A stretch of 64,000 bases of DNA from Chaenocephalus aceratus (taxonomy: Eukaryota; Chordata; Actinopteri; Perciformes; Channichthyidae): the NCBI GenBank assembly GCA_023974075.1, contig JAMFTG010000488.1, positions 496,001-560,000 of the forward strand, written 5' to 3'. A model generated the notes under the pieces. The model was not told the origin of the DNA, did no database searches, and saw nothing but the letters and a program-made list of their open reading frames with translations. The position numbers were made by a program, and so were the translations under genes. Shown one piece after another: positions 1 to 11,476 of the stretch; within the stretch, counting starts at the first letter, position 1; each line of letters opens with the position of its first letter.

Positions 1-258
1 ACAATAAAAAAAACGGAAACATAGGTAACATTTGACTCCAACTGGGGCAGATTTATTTCAAACATTTTACCAACACACTATAGGCATGTAAAAACAAACA
101 TTTTACCAACGTACTATACAATAAAACCACACTGTAGGTTTGTAAAAACTACAAATATTTTACCAACACACTATACAATAAAATCACACTAAAAACAACA
201 AGTATTTTTTTTTTAAATAAAACACTCGCAAAACGGTATACCTACCTGAACTTTATAC

Positions 259-585
259 CTACCTGAATATTCCAGTATTTAGGTCGTGCCACTCCCTGAA
301 ACAGTTCTTTTTGACAGTGAAGCACAGAGGGACCTGGCACTTCCTGCAGTACACAGGTGTCTTCACCCTTTTGAGTCCAGCATCTAGGCACCTCCTGCAG
401 TTCTTCCTGACCTTGGTGGCATCTTCCCCATAATACTCGGGCATGCATGTGAGTGGTGGAGGAGGGGGTGGTGGAGGTGCAGGGCCTTCAGCAGGGCCTT
501 CAGCAAACTCCAACAATTCTGCAGCAAGCTGCTCCTTGAAAGTCTTCTGGGTGTGTGGCTTTGTCCTGCTGGGGTCACACCTCAT
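259..585 (-). pseudogene. piggyBac transposase C-terminal cysteine-rich domain, copy 1
   Basis: This open stretch of 108 codons has a proline run (residues 38-45) followed by a Cys-rich module: CMPEYYGEDATKV, then NCRRC, CRKC, and a final CF...NCF..WH. That spacing is the C-terminal zinc-binding domain of piggyBac-type transposases, which in active elements helps bind the transposon ends. The domain is intact but the DDE catalytic region that should precede it is missing: only about 180 bp separates it from the N-terminal piece. The second copy at 42031-42357 differs by only a few residues. It may be a passive deletion remnant, or an expressed DNA-binding fragment; the sequence alone cannot decide. 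Confidence 0.75.
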
Positions 586-766
586 CTAACAAATGTGGAA
601 AAACAAAGAGATTAGATTAATTCACTGGCTTATACTTATAGGATAATATTGGACTATAAATGTAAACACATGTATATTCATTTACTGGCCATTCATTTAG
701 AAATGTAACTCCAAAAAGACAAGTAACACTATTTAGCATTTTGGCTAATCATTCCTGTTGGCTAAG

Positions 767-1066
767 CTAACACTGTGATGCAGTTCCACCAAACACATAA
801 GTAATATATAAAAACAGAGAGATTACATACCTTTCCCGTGGTGGAAGTTCAACATCCGAGTCACTACTGTCTGGATCCAGGTCTGGCTGGAGGAGATCTT
901 CATCATCCGACGAAGAGTCATCTGGTAGGATCATAGCCCCGCTATTGTCAGCTACCATCTCTAGCACCTGCTCGGTGGTGAAGCTCTCCCTTCTGGCTGC
1001 GTAATGCGTAATGGAGCCGGAGCGGGCGTAGTTTATACTACGCAGGATCATATCTTTTGAACCCAT
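767..1066 (-). pseudogene. piggyBac transposase N-terminal acidic region, copy 1
   Basis: The frame begins with Met at 1066 and contains the acidic stretch DDSSSDDEDLLQPDLDPDSS, typical of the N-terminus of fish piggyBac-derived transposases. It lies upstream (minus strand) of the Cys-rich domain with a short spacer that could be an intron, so a small spliced N+C protein without the catalytic core is conceivable. The frame continues past the probable exon end near 840 into non-transposase sequence. The matching region of copy 2 (about 42820-43040) has acquired small deletions. Confidence 0.6.
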
Positions 1067-1770
1067 TGGTCGATTTGGGTGATTGACACCTTTTCTGAAC
1101 CGTTAGAGCCAATATAATCGAGTGACAGTTAGTAAGTCCCGCTAAACACTTACGTCAAGTAGAGAGAGGTTTGCGTAAACAGCACGTGAGACAGCATTAG
1201 CTCGGGACTGCGAAACTTTATATCTACTCTGCTGCCATGAATGTAATGATAGATTATCAGAAACAATTCTACAGTGACTAAGAGACATTGGATTAACCTT
1301 GAGCAGCGTTTTTATTCCCTTGAACACGATCACAACGTGATCACTTTTGATAACAAAAAAGCAACGGTAAGACAATAATTATTGTTATGGTTTTGAAAAC
1401 TGTTGTTTTTTTTCTTCTCTGTTCTGGCTGATAGCTCAGTGAGTGTGTGTCCTACAGTGATGATACTTATAACAAAATAATCTGTGGAGTATCAACTTTC
1501 AGATGATATGTAGTTTGTGCAGAAAATATTAAGTTTTAACAATTGTTATTGCTAGTTAGCACCGGAAGTAGCATCTGCCCGTGTTAGCTAAGGGCTAATG
1601 CTAACGCTTCTTGTGAGACTTGTGTTTTGTTTCTGTAAAAATGGTTCATATCGTCAGTTAGCTGAGATTATTCTCGTTAATCTGGTATAACACATGAATA
1701 GGTTTTTAAATAATAAGATGCTGAGACACAGTGTCGTGAAAAAAAAGAAACAGGCTTAACAGGTTAATAC

Positions 1771-2100
1771 GGTCTTGAAACATCCTTAATATTTTCTTTC
1801 ATACAGCATGATGTTGATGAAGCAGGGATATTTCTTCCATCATACCACATTTGAGTTTTCTGTCCTGGCTGCAATCCTTTGAAAAACTATAAACCAAATA
1901 ACATTCAAATGTACAGCTGATCCCAATGTCAGACAACAATATGTCTAAACGAGCAATCACAGGTCAGGGTGCTCTGCTGTTTCACGAGTTATCCTCCAGG
2001 TGTCAGTATTGGGTCCACTCTTGTTGATCATCTTCCTCCTTCACCATGATGTCCACTTTCACTGCTATGCCAACCTCTCCATGCCACAAACCTTCCCTCC
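1771..2100. other. Unassigned non-coding sequence
   Basis: No convincing coding frame, repeat boundary or RNA gene was seen here. It separates the piggyBac copy from the hAT element. Confidence 0.4.
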
Positions 2101-2108
2101 TCCTAACC

Positions 2109-2555
2109 CAGTGTTTCTCAAAGTGGGGGGCGCAGAGGCATGACAGGGGGGGGGGTGCAAGAGACCAGGAGGAAACATTGTTATGAAAAAACAAAAAAAA
2201 AGATCATAATTTGTATTTAATTTGAAAAATTATTAATTTGAAAATAATATGCTACAGTACAAGTACGTCTGGGTCTCTGTGTTTATAACAAAGTATTATA
2301 ACGTATTGTTCTAGCAAAGGAATTGCACAATTGTATTAAGTATTTATTTTTTTGAGCACGCAGACTTATGGAGCATTTTTTTATTATCACTGTTCTAGCA
2401 AAGTGATTTTTTTTTTTTTTAAAGGAATGCTCACGCTCATATTTATGTATTTTAATAATATTAACTTGGCCCATCACGTGACTATTTGTGTAGGGGGGGC
2501 CGAATTTTTTTTTTCCCCAAAAGGGGGGCCTGAAAGAAAAGTTTAAGAACCACTG
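2109..2555. mobile_element. hAT non-autonomous element with 8-bp target duplication
   Basis: The left end reads CAGTGTTTCTCAAAGTGGGG and the right end reads GTTTAAGAACCACTG, an imperfect inverted terminal pair of hAT type. The flanks tcctaacc (2101-2108) and ccctaacc (2556-2563) are a 7/8-matching 8-bp duplication. The interior is AT-rich and no transposase is visible. Confidence 0.85.
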
Positions 2556-2734
2556 CCCTAACCTAATCATTGATTGCTTCTCTGTACCTTTCTCCAGTCA
2601 AGTCAAAAGCCTTGTTGTCACCATACCACCCTCTCTTATGCACCTAACATAAGAAACATCACCCAAACTTAATTCTTCCACCTACGCAACATTTCCAGAC
2701 TCCCTCCATCCCTCTCTAGATGAAGTCTTAATCC

Positions 2735-3000
2735 ATGCATTTGTCACATCCTGTATTGACTATTGCAAGGGTTCCCTCTCCGGTCTGTCCACTAATCTCT
2801 TCCACAAGCTCCAAATCTTTCAGAACTGGGATAATTACCCGCACAGAATCCTCTGACCACATCATTCCCCTTCTCAAGCAGCTACACTGGCTCCCTCTTC
2901 AATACCAACATTGACTAATACAACCTTCTGCTCACCTCCAAAGCCCTCCACAACCTCCCCACCAACCATCTCACTGACCTCTTTCACATGAGTATACCCC
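2735..3000 (+). mobile_element. L2/CR1-type LINE fragment, decayed
   Basis: Conceptual translation in shifting frames gives a remnant of the reverse-transcriptase 3' region common to L2/CR1 LINEs: FVTSCIDYCKGSLSGL, then a KLQIFQN segment and an HHSP..LKQLHWLPL-like segment. Several indels break the frame. The family is better preserved at 33706-35240. Confidence 0.6.
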
Positions 3001-3362
3001 CTCTTGCTCCTTCCACTCATCCTCAGTTGATTATCTAACCATCCCCACTTCACACCAACCATTATTTATGCTGTGATGCTACTGACCCTGTCCCCCTTAT
3101 GTTTGGTTCAGGATTTGCTGTTTTTCTTTTTCGATAATTTGTTTTATCCATTGAAAGGTGTCCTTGGGTGTCCTACAAGGCACCTCCAAATAAAAAGTAT
3201 TATTTTTTTTATTTTCTAGTATGCCACCGTCCACTTTTCCAACAACCGAGCGAATCCTCTTTCCTTCAACATGAGAGCAGCTCAACAACTCGGACACACG
3301 GAGCCACAGTGAGTCCCGGAGTACGCTGCCATCAAGTTCAGCAGTGCTGCCCCGAGGTGAGC

Positions 3363-6300
3363 CAACCCAGTCTCATAAAAAAACGTGTAATAATTACGTT
3401 GGTCCACAACGTAGGACGTAGTATTTCTACGATAACGCCTCTGAAATTGTAAAATGCCTACGTTTTTTGTCACCATTCATTCCAATGGCTGTCGTCTATG
3501 TCACGTGATCTTCACATTTCTCCCTGCAGAAAAAAAAAAACATGGCCGACATTTGTTTTATTCTCGGTGTTAAATGCCTATTTTAAGGTTAGTTTGGCGA
3601 TTAAAATGCCCTTTGATGTCATTTGATGCGAGAAATATGAGTTGTTATTTCAGATTATGTGTACAGTGGATGTACATGATCTTTAGTTTGCTAGTTATTA
3701 TGAAGATTACTTCAAGAAATGGTGTCTATACAAACGTTTTCATTGTTACCAAGGTGGTTGCTAGGGACGCTGCTATCGATATTATTTTTGTTATGTTTGG
3801 TAAAATGGTGTTATCTTTATTGCTACACCTTCCCCGTCAATATATAGTGTTGGTCCATAGTGCAAATGTATTAGTTTAACAAAATCCGCATCTAAAATTG
3901 TGGCATAGTGTGGTGCCGAGAGATGGGAGTCGGAGGCGGGGTATCAAAGGTACAAGCTAGACTTTTATTTAGCATCTCAAAACACATGTAAACAACTTCA
4001 TGCCCCGGAAGCGAAGACCGGCGGAGACAGGAAGTCCGGCTCACTAAAATGTCCGTGCAGAACAATACCCTAACCCATAGATCCGTGGGTGAATAATGTC
4101 AATCACCACAATAGATACGTTATTTTCCCCTGTGCAATTCTCCATTTACTCAACAATAACACATAATTATCCTTGTGTTTATTTATTTGTTTGATTAATA
4201 AACACAAGTTGGAGTCCGTCAGGACCGAGGGTCGGAGCAGCTCATTTGCTTTACAGAATATTACACCCGGAAGTAAGTATTCTCTCCGCTTCGCTTGACA
4301 AACCCCGTGATAGTCCTCAAGCTCTGTGATTGGAGAGTGTGCAGAGCCTCGAACAGCACTTGAAATGGGATGGAACCACGGCAGACTGTCCAAAACTGGA
4401 TTTGAACGGGTCCACCGCGTCCCCAGAACTACACATGCTGGCTATTGTGTGTTTCGCAACATGTTCTCTATCTATGGCACGTCTCTACTGGGAGTTGTAG
4501 TTTTAAAAGACGTTTTCATATTTCCCATAATAAGAAGTTGCCAGTATTAAACTGTGTACATCCCTGGAGGTTTAGGGGATAGGAAACACTCAAATGTAAA
4601 ACATATAATTAATAAATGGGTGAAAATTGCTTGTGCCCATAATGGGCAGCATTAATATATATACCCACATGCCAGCTAAGGTCAGAAGAGCTTTATTTAA
4701 CAGCTGGTCTTATGTTTGTGACCCCTGTTGCATAATAACATTACATTAATTGTGACCCCTCCTGTTGTTCATTGATGAGCCTGAAACATGCACTTGTCAA
4801 GGTTCAGAGGCACATTGTGCAAATATGGCAGTAGCCATCGATCATCTTAAGATAAGATATACTTTATTGATCCCAAGTTGGAAACATTTGCGTTACATCA
4901 GCATGTGTAACAGTTGTAAATATGCAGTGGTGTTTATTTGTAAATCATTTAGTATAATCACACAAATTCTGTGTTTTATATTCAACAATTCTGTGTTCTT
5001 TATTTATTGATTGTTCAATACCTGACAAGGCTGGAGATGAAAAACTTTGGTCACAGGTTCCTCAACAGTGAATCACAAGACATCTTTCAATATGTGTACC
5101 GCCACCATTAAATTGTCATATTCTGCACATTTCTTATACTATCTACATACATCTTATAAGAGTATAATACATATGTATAATATCAGTTCAAATAAGTGCT
5201 TCAACATAGTTAACATTGCTGGAGGTATGCACAAATATTGATAGATGTCTTGTAATGCACTGTTGAGGAACCTGCGATCCAAGTTTTTCATTCAATGCAT
5301 AACTACACCATAGGCCTATATGATATGTCAATAAACCTTAGAAAATCTTGAAATATTGAAAGGGATGTGCAAAATAGTCATTATATACAGACTTTACTTA
5401 ACTATTAGTAGAGAATAACGAGTAATGAACATACTTTATAGGGATTCTATTAATATCTAATAATAAAAATAATGAAATTCAATAACATGCTTTAACCACC
5501 AGGTGTCCCTTTATATCAGCTGTGCACCTTTATGGTGTAAATACAGCCTATCTACCAATTGGATCAAATATAAAAGTCCGCCGAATTAGTGTTGATACTG
5601 CAAGGAGACGCATTGTGTGAAAATAAATGTAAGATGTTGTTTAATTGTTGATATATTTATGATCCACGTCACGTTTCCAGTGTTGGCGGCAGTTCCTCAT
5701 GTTTGTCTAGAGGTCTTCTCATCAGGGCTCTATAAATACAGAACTACGGCAGATATGTAACATTTAATGCAGCCGAACCGTGTATTACAATGCCGTTATG
5801 TGATGACTTTCAAAGAGAAAAACAAGTACACTCGGAATAAAGTGTTTTCGGTCTGTTTCCGGTATTTGTTAATGACGATGTGCTGTGAGATGTGAGACTG
5901 GAATTGTACAGGGGAAAATAATGTTTCTGCACCATTTTAGATGCGGATTTTGTTAAACTAATACGTTTGCGCTGTGGACCAACACTATACTTTGACGGGG
6001 AAGGGGGGTAGCAATAAAGATAACACCATTAAACAGTTACACAACATAACAGAAATAATATCGATAGCAGCGTCCCTAGCAACCACCTTGGTAACAATGA
6101 AAACGTTGTATAGACACCATTTCCTGAAGAAATCTTCGTAATAACTAGCAAACTAAAGATCATGTACATCCACTGCACACATAATCTGAAATAACAACTC
6201 ATATTTCTCGCATCAAATGACATCAAAGGGCATTTTAATGGCCAAACTAACCTTAAAATAGGCATTTTACACCGAGAATAAAACGAAGTTCGGCCATGTT

Positions 6301-6475
6301 TTTTTTTCTGCAGGGAGAAAATGTGAAGATCACGTGACATAGACGCCAGCCATTGGAATGCATGGTGAAAAAAAACGTAGGGATCTTACAATTTCAGAGG
6401 CGTTATCGTTTAAATACTACGTCCTACGTTGTGGACCAACGTAGTTATTACACGTTTTTTTGTGAGACTGGGTTG
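3363..6475. mobile_element. Long-armed foldback DNA element A with 7-bp target duplication
   Basis: The ends read CAACCCAGTCTCA and TGAGACTGGGTTG. The outer 530-550 bp on each side are inverted copies of each other (3363-3900 against 5935-6475). The flanks are identical 7-mers ggtgagc (3356-3362 and 6476-6482). The interior has no transposase. It includes a LINE-type tail near 4846-4890 and sequence shared with the element at 58700-61405. No superfamily is assigned: the 7-bp duplication and CAAC...GTTG ends are the diagnostic features. Confidence 0.85.
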
Positions 6476-6482
6476 GGTGAGC

Positions 6483-7186
6483 AGATCCTCACACGGGAAC
6501 ATTACCCTCATTACAAGATTACAATGATATTACTTTGAAATATATGAATTGCTTTTGTATGCCTATTGTCACTGAGAGATATTATCATGTATTTCTCAGG
6601 ACCAGACCAGAGGACCCAGCTGAATTGTACAGTGTGATCACCAAAGCCCACTGAACACAGCAGGCTGTGCATTGAAGTCTGATACTTCTGTTTTATGACA
6701 ATGAGTAAATTACGCAGGTTAATATTGATCTTTAAAATATATTTCACAGGATGGGCCTCTCCAAAAATGTGCCATGAGACAATTATGTATCATAAAAACA
6801 CATAACATGTATTAATTCAAAAGAGTTCGGCTTAGCTTTTTTTACTCTTAGTTGGACATCTGTAGTAGCAAATGTATTCAATGCATCAACATTTGAATTT
6901 AACTTGGTTAGCATTACTTTTTCCCAATAAAAAAGTAGTAGCTTTCGGTACAACAAAGGATGTGATCCCTAACTGGCTTCCCACTGCCAGCATTTTTTTA
7001 TTGGGAAATTCTAGATATTAGCATTAGATTTTAATGATAAAAGACAATTACCTTTTTACATTTCTCTAATTACAACATTTAATTACTTCATATAACATTT
7101 ATCATCCAAAGGATAAATCAAAATGATGTTGAGGCTTACTTGACCTTATATCAGAAATGTCCCAACTACTATTGGATTAAATGCCT
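6483..7186. other. Unassigned AT-rich sequence
   Basis: Only short random frames are present. No repeat edge or RNA gene was recognised between the foldback element and the TTAA-flanked element. Confidence 0.4.
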
Positions 7187-7190
7187 TTAA

Positions 7191-8207
7191 GGTCCCCTAT
7201 TATACTGTTTTTCATCAATATATCACAGGTCTCAGATATATCCAGAGCCTGTCTCTGATTGGCTGAAACACCAAACAGATCATTGCAGCATTACCCATAA
7301 TCCCCTCTGTTTCAGCCCTGTTTCCAAAGTGCTGATTCTCTGTCTGTTACTTTAGATGAAAATAAGGAGCCCCTCCCCACGCCCCTCTGAGAGACATTTG
7401 GTTACAAAGAACTCAATGGAGCTCTAGGAGGAGATTCAGGTGATAAGGGGGCGGGGTTACCTTGGTTTCTGATTGGCTAATGGTTACACAAGACAACACA
7501 TCATTATGACATCATAAAGTGGCCAAAATCTGATCAGCTCATTTTCAGACAGGTTTTTATAGAAATGGATCAGGACAAAAAGAGAGAGAATCTTTTTTTC
7601 CTTAAACTTTCAGAGTATCTTTCCACAGAGGGGACACATGTTGATGTAGAAGAGACATGAAGAAGAGGGGACACATGTTGATGAAGAAGAGACATGAAGA
7701 AGAGGGGACACATGTTGATGAAGAAGAGACATGAAGAAGAGGGGACACATGTTGATGTAGAAGAGACATGAAGAAGAGGGGACACATGTTGATATAGAAG
7801 AGACATGAAGAAGAGGGGACACATGTTGATGTAGAAGAGATATGAAGAAGAGGGGACACATGTTGATGAAGAAGAGACATGAAGAAGAGGGGACACATGT
7901 TGATGTAGAAGGGACATGAAGAAGAGGGGACACATGTTGATGTAGAAGAGACATGAAGAAGAGGGGACACATGTTGATGTAGAAGGGACATGAAGAAGAG
8001 GGGACACATGTTGATGTAGGAGAGACATGAAGAAGAGGGGACACATGTTGATGTAGAAGAGATATGAAGAAGAGGGGACACATGTTGATGAAGAAGAGAC
8101 ATGAAGAAGAGGGGACACATGTTGATGTAGAAGGGACATGAAGAAGAGGGGACACATGTTGATGTAGAAAATAAATGAAAAAGTGAATTTTGCATATTAG
8201 GTGACCT
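7191..8207. mobile_element. TTAA-flanked non-autonomous DNA element
   Basis: The left end reads TTAA then GGTCCCCTATTATACTG. The right end, reversed, reads TTAA then AGGTCACCTAATATGC, so the termini are inverted and sit in TTAA sites (7187-7190 and 8208-8211). Elements with TTAA duplications belong to piggyBac-like or Kolobok-like groups; the sequence does not show which. More than half of it is a 37-bp tandem array. Confidence 0.65.
7630..8170. repeat. 37-bp minisatellite, about 14-15 units
   Basis: The core ggggacacatgttgatg recurs every 37 bp with variants (gtagaag, gaagaag, atagaag) between cores. As 37 is not a multiple of three and the minus strand lacks stops in the unit, all three minus frames stay open with the same peptide motif. 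These apparent proteins are artefacts of the repeat. Confidence 0.9.
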
Positions 8208-8213
8208 TTAAAA

Positions 8214-8875
8214 TGTCACATATTCATATCTTTCAAAAGGTAAAATAAAAGTTATTCTGCTAAAAGTAACACATTGAACATGATGGATGAATGGATTAAA
8301 ACCCACCCGATAAAACCTTTTGTTATTGGAAAGCACATTGGGTATTGGAGTGGAATATGCATTAGCTGATCTTGGTGCAGTTTCATACGGCTGCCACTAG
8401 CTTTTAGTAAAGAGATGTATGTTTCACCAATAGAAAAACCATTTAATAGAAACTGGTGGGTATATAACTATCTTTGTGTACAGTATTTTAACACACATGC
8501 TTTGTTGGCCATCACGTTTTATTAACCAGCTCCATTATCAACATGTTATGTGATATTATGTTTTTGTAGTTTTAAGGTTTTTATCATCAGAGCTCATTAT
8601 AATTGTGTATCTCACTTTGCTGTTAATTCCTGTTCTGGTTGGCTCTGTAAGCATGTTTCTTTTTCTCTTCTGTATTGATTTGGTTTGATTGGTATAAATA
8701 TAATTATCTGTTTGAAATGTTAACCGCCCATATCTAATGCAATAAATGTTGATGTTAAAATATCAAAGTGCATTTGTTTGATTGTAAAAACAGTGGAAAC
8801 AGTAAAAACAAATTAAGCTGCAGTGATGAAAGTGCAGTGTTTGTCAGGATACATTAGAAGGTGAACACAGTGAAG
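8214..8875. other. Unassigned AT-rich sequence
   Basis: No coding frame or repeat boundary is supported here. Confidence 0.4.
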
Positions 8876-8889
8876 GCAGACTGTCACAC

Positions 8890-9440
8890 TGAGTGAGAGA
8901 AGTGTGTGAGAGAAGTGTGTGAGTGAATGAAGTGTGTGAGTGAGAGAAGTGTGTGAGAGAAGTGTGTGAGTGAATGAAGTGTGTGAGTGAGAGAAGTGTG
9001 TGAGTGAGAGAAGTGTGTGAGAGAAGTGTGTGAGTGAATGAAGTGTGTGAGTGAGGAAGTGTGTGAGTGAGTGAAGTGGTGAGTGATGAGTGAGTGAGTG
9101 AAGTGTGTGATGAGTGAAGTGTGCGTGAGTGAGTGAAGTGTGTGAGTGAAGTGTGTGAATGAGTGAAGGTGTGAGTGAGTGAAGTGTGTGAGTGAGTGAA
9201 GTCTGTGAGTGAGTGAAGTGTGTGTGAGTGAGTGAGTGTGTGAGTGAGTGAAGTGTGCGTGAGTGAAGTGTGTGAGTGAGTGAAGTCTGTGAGTGAGTGC
9301 GTTGTGAGTGAGTGAAGTGTGTGAGTGAGTGAAGTGTGTGAGTGAAGTGTGTGAGTGAGTGAATTGTGTGAGTGAAGTGTGAGTGACGTGTGTGAGTGAA
9401 GTGTGTGAGTGAGCGACGTGTGTGAGTGAGTGAAGTGTGT
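8890..9440. repeat. Irregular gtgtgtgagtgagtgaa minisatellite
   Basis: Short units built from gtgtgtgagtgag(t)gaa repeat over about 550 bp with many length variants. The long minus-strand frames are made only of Thr/His/Ser/Leu repeats and are not genes. Confidence 0.9.
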
Positions 9441-10175
9441 GGCCACAGCACAGCCACTGTCCTGCTCTTCCCTTGCGGACATACTTGTGGCTAAGCTTCA
9501 GTTTGGGCTGCAGGTTGTTTGTCGTCTGATTTTACACATGGATTTCTGAAATATTGACAATTGAAATGTAAAACCTCAGATAAGCACTAATGAAATAATT
9601 TTATTAATTAGGTTAATAATTAGGCAGTTAATAATTGTAACTGTAAAATGTCTTCAAAGTAATACAGACCAAATCTAAACACCCAGAAGTAAGAAATAAT
9701 CAACATTTATCAATTATGATAAACATATATTGCGCTTGTTTGTTGCATGAAGTAACCTCAAATATATTCCTCATGCTGTTGAGTATATTGTTTATTCCCA
9801 CTGGTCACTCCTCACCCTGTGAAAACATGTTGCACTGTTTATTCTTAAAACTAGCCAGCTCGTTTTGAAGATATAATCTTCTCTTATTGATCTTCACCAA
9901 ACCCTGCCAGTTCCTTCTCTTGGAACGCTCAGCTTTGATCGTATCTGACTGTTTATCACTCAGAGACTGCTCACACCTCAGGGTTCTGCCTTTATTTGTA
10001 TTGTTCACACCTAGCTCAGCAGCAACCTGACCGCAGAGGGAACAGAGAGGAAACTGACAAGCACACACTCTTATTATCAATACTGTCCCTACTCATTTAT
10101 GTATGTTAAGGATTCATCAGAGACATGTAGACCTCCGACAATTGGGGAACTTGAAGCTTGACCTCGGTACAATTC
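9441..10175. other. Unassigned sequence with one modest open frame (9805-10080, minus)
   Basis: A 91-codon minus-strand frame contains a basic stretch (KAERSKRRNW, INKRRLYLQNELASF). I do not recognise it, and no splice or promoter context supports it. The remainder shows nothing identifiable. Confidence 0.25.
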
Positions 10176-10183
10176 CTCTAAAT

Positions 10184-10687
10184 CAGGAGTTCTCAAAGTG
10201 CGGCCCTCGGAAATGTTTCTGGCGGCCCGCGATAGTTAATGTGACACGCTGAAATGCATGCGTTATATTTTAATCCTCCATGGTTCGTATCTAGTAAGAA
10301 TTAGAATGGAATTTAAGAATGGTAAAACTGCGCCCCCTGGGTTGTTATTCCTAAATTATGAATGACAGCTTGTGGAAAGTTTGCTAGACTACTGGTTGCA
10401 TGGCAACTAGGCATCTCGTGAGTTGCGGTTAAGCGGAAAATCTGTTGTAAATTATCAGAATCAGAAACGGGAGTTAGCTAGCGATTTTAGCTAGTCACTG
10501 TCTGTAGATAACCCAACTTTGTGTCCTCTGCAAGTTCTTAATGTATACTGTATGTATAATTGGTTAGTACAATAAAGAAAGGATTTGTTTTGGAATTATT
10601 TTGTGTTACGTTTTTTGTTGGGCGGCCCTCAATCCAATATTGGGTACCTAAATTGGCCCTCACTCATCAAAACGTTGAGAACCCCTG
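10184..10687. mobile_element. hAT non-autonomous element with perfect 8-bp target duplication
   Basis: The termini CAGGAGTTCTCAAAG and CGTTGAGAACCCCTG are inverted. The flanks are identical 8-mers ctctaaat (10176-10183 and 10688-10695). It lies just upstream of the Ig V-like exon, within what would be its gene's intron. Subterminal gcggccctc/ggcggccc blocks are also inverted. Confidence 0.9.
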
Positions 10688-10777
10688 CTCTAAATAATAT
10701 TAGTAGTATGATCCACTTTTTCTCATTAACTTATTGTTATGGTCTTATTATAGTTTCTGGTGTGTTCTGTGTTTCAG

Positions 10778-11118
10778 TGGTTCAGGGTCAGGGTGGCTGG
10801 GCAGTGACTTGCTATTCTACTAAGATCTGTGCAGTGAACGGATCAACAGTGGAGATAAATTCCAGCTACACATACCCATATACATGTGTTGTTAACACAG
10901 TAGGAAAAACATACTGGTTTACTAAACAGAATGATGGTCAACCTGTAGATCTGACCACAGACTGTATGCAGGTTGTGTAGAGGATCTCTGTGAAAACAAC
11001 ATCTGCACTCTGAGAATCAGAAACCTGAGAGAGAGCGACTCAGCTGAGTACATGTTCAATATCAAAACAAACAACGAGGCATACGCGGGTTATCCTGGAA
11101 CCACTCTGTCTGTTTAAG
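10778..11118 (+). pseudogene. CD22-like immunoglobulin V-type exon, broken
   Basis: A good acceptor (tctgtgtttcag) precedes VVQGQGGWAVTC, a start typical of fish CD22-like/siglec-like V domains. The next segments are CAVNGSTVEI, YTYPYTCVV, KTYWFTKQNDGQPVDL and, in another frame, CTLRIRNLRESDSAEYMF. The Cys expected just after VEI is replaced (EINSS). A stop follows MQVV and a frameshift separates the N and C halves. A stop also sits at the 3' end before the GTAACA donor. In intact relatives this domain forms the membrane-distal part of a lymphocyte surface receptor. Here the lesions make a functional product unlikely. Confidence 0.75.
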
Positions 11119-11468
11119 GTAACATTTACACTGGACATTACGCCCTCTGGTGCATCTGGTGCGGGGAAAGTTCGTCCGTCTCCGGTTCTTTTTCCACGTG
11201 GAAGGCCCCTGCACTGGCTATCCATGTAGCACCTCAGCTTATTTTTATTTTGCTCTGGGGCCGAACTGCATGTCTGTACACCAGTGTTTGGAAAGTTCAC
11301 TTTCTACATGAACTAGTTTAATTCACAGTTCACACATTTTAAAATGAACTAGTTCAGTTCATAGTTCATAATTCAAAATTATGAACTAAAGTTCATGGTT
11401 TCAAAAGTGAACTAATTTCTAGTTTATAGTTATTTTTTCAATACGTTGCTGCGAGCTATTATTTGTCT

Positions 11469-11476
11469 CCTGTACG
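11469..11476. repeat. Outer 8-bp target duplication cctgtacg (partner 22458-22465)
   Basis: This 8-mer lies immediately left of the left hAT copy. The identical 8-mer lies immediately right of the right hAT copy, 11 kb away. It marks insertion of the whole hAT-insert-hAT block, or recombination into a resident hAT copy, as one event. Confidence 0.9.

Larger units (their letters stand above)
1..1770 (-). mobile_element. piggyBac-derived non-autonomous element, copy 1 (cut by window start)
   Basis: This block matches 41.76-43.23 kb and 46.58-46.77 kb almost base for base, which shows a dispersed element. Its right end reads ggcttaacaggttaa near 1755-1770. That agrees with a TTAA-targeting element whose other copies begin TTAACCTSTTAAGCCC (compare 55661). 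It holds two minus-strand coding pieces: an acidic piggyBac N-terminus (767-1066) and a cysteine-rich C-terminus (259-585). The catalytic DDE core is absent, so it cannot be autonomous. The left end lies outside the window. Confidence 0.8.

Noticed and set aside
3574..3879. 101-codon plus frame and its mirror 6029-6340 on the minus strand
   Set aside because: They are the two inverted arms of the foldback element. The mirrored frames differ by frameshifts, indicating no coding constraint.
7630..8170. Possible CRISPR-like array (regular 37-bp spacing)
   Set aside because: There are no unique spacers: the whole unit repeats, and the host is a eukaryote.
7570..8195. Three long overlapping minus-strand frames (180-197 codons) that look like membrane proteins
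   Set aside because: They are the same 37-bp minisatellite read in three phases.
8813..9482. Two minus-strand frames over 210 codons rich in Thr, His and Ser
   Set aside because: Pure product of the gtgtgtgagtgag repeat; no start context or domain.
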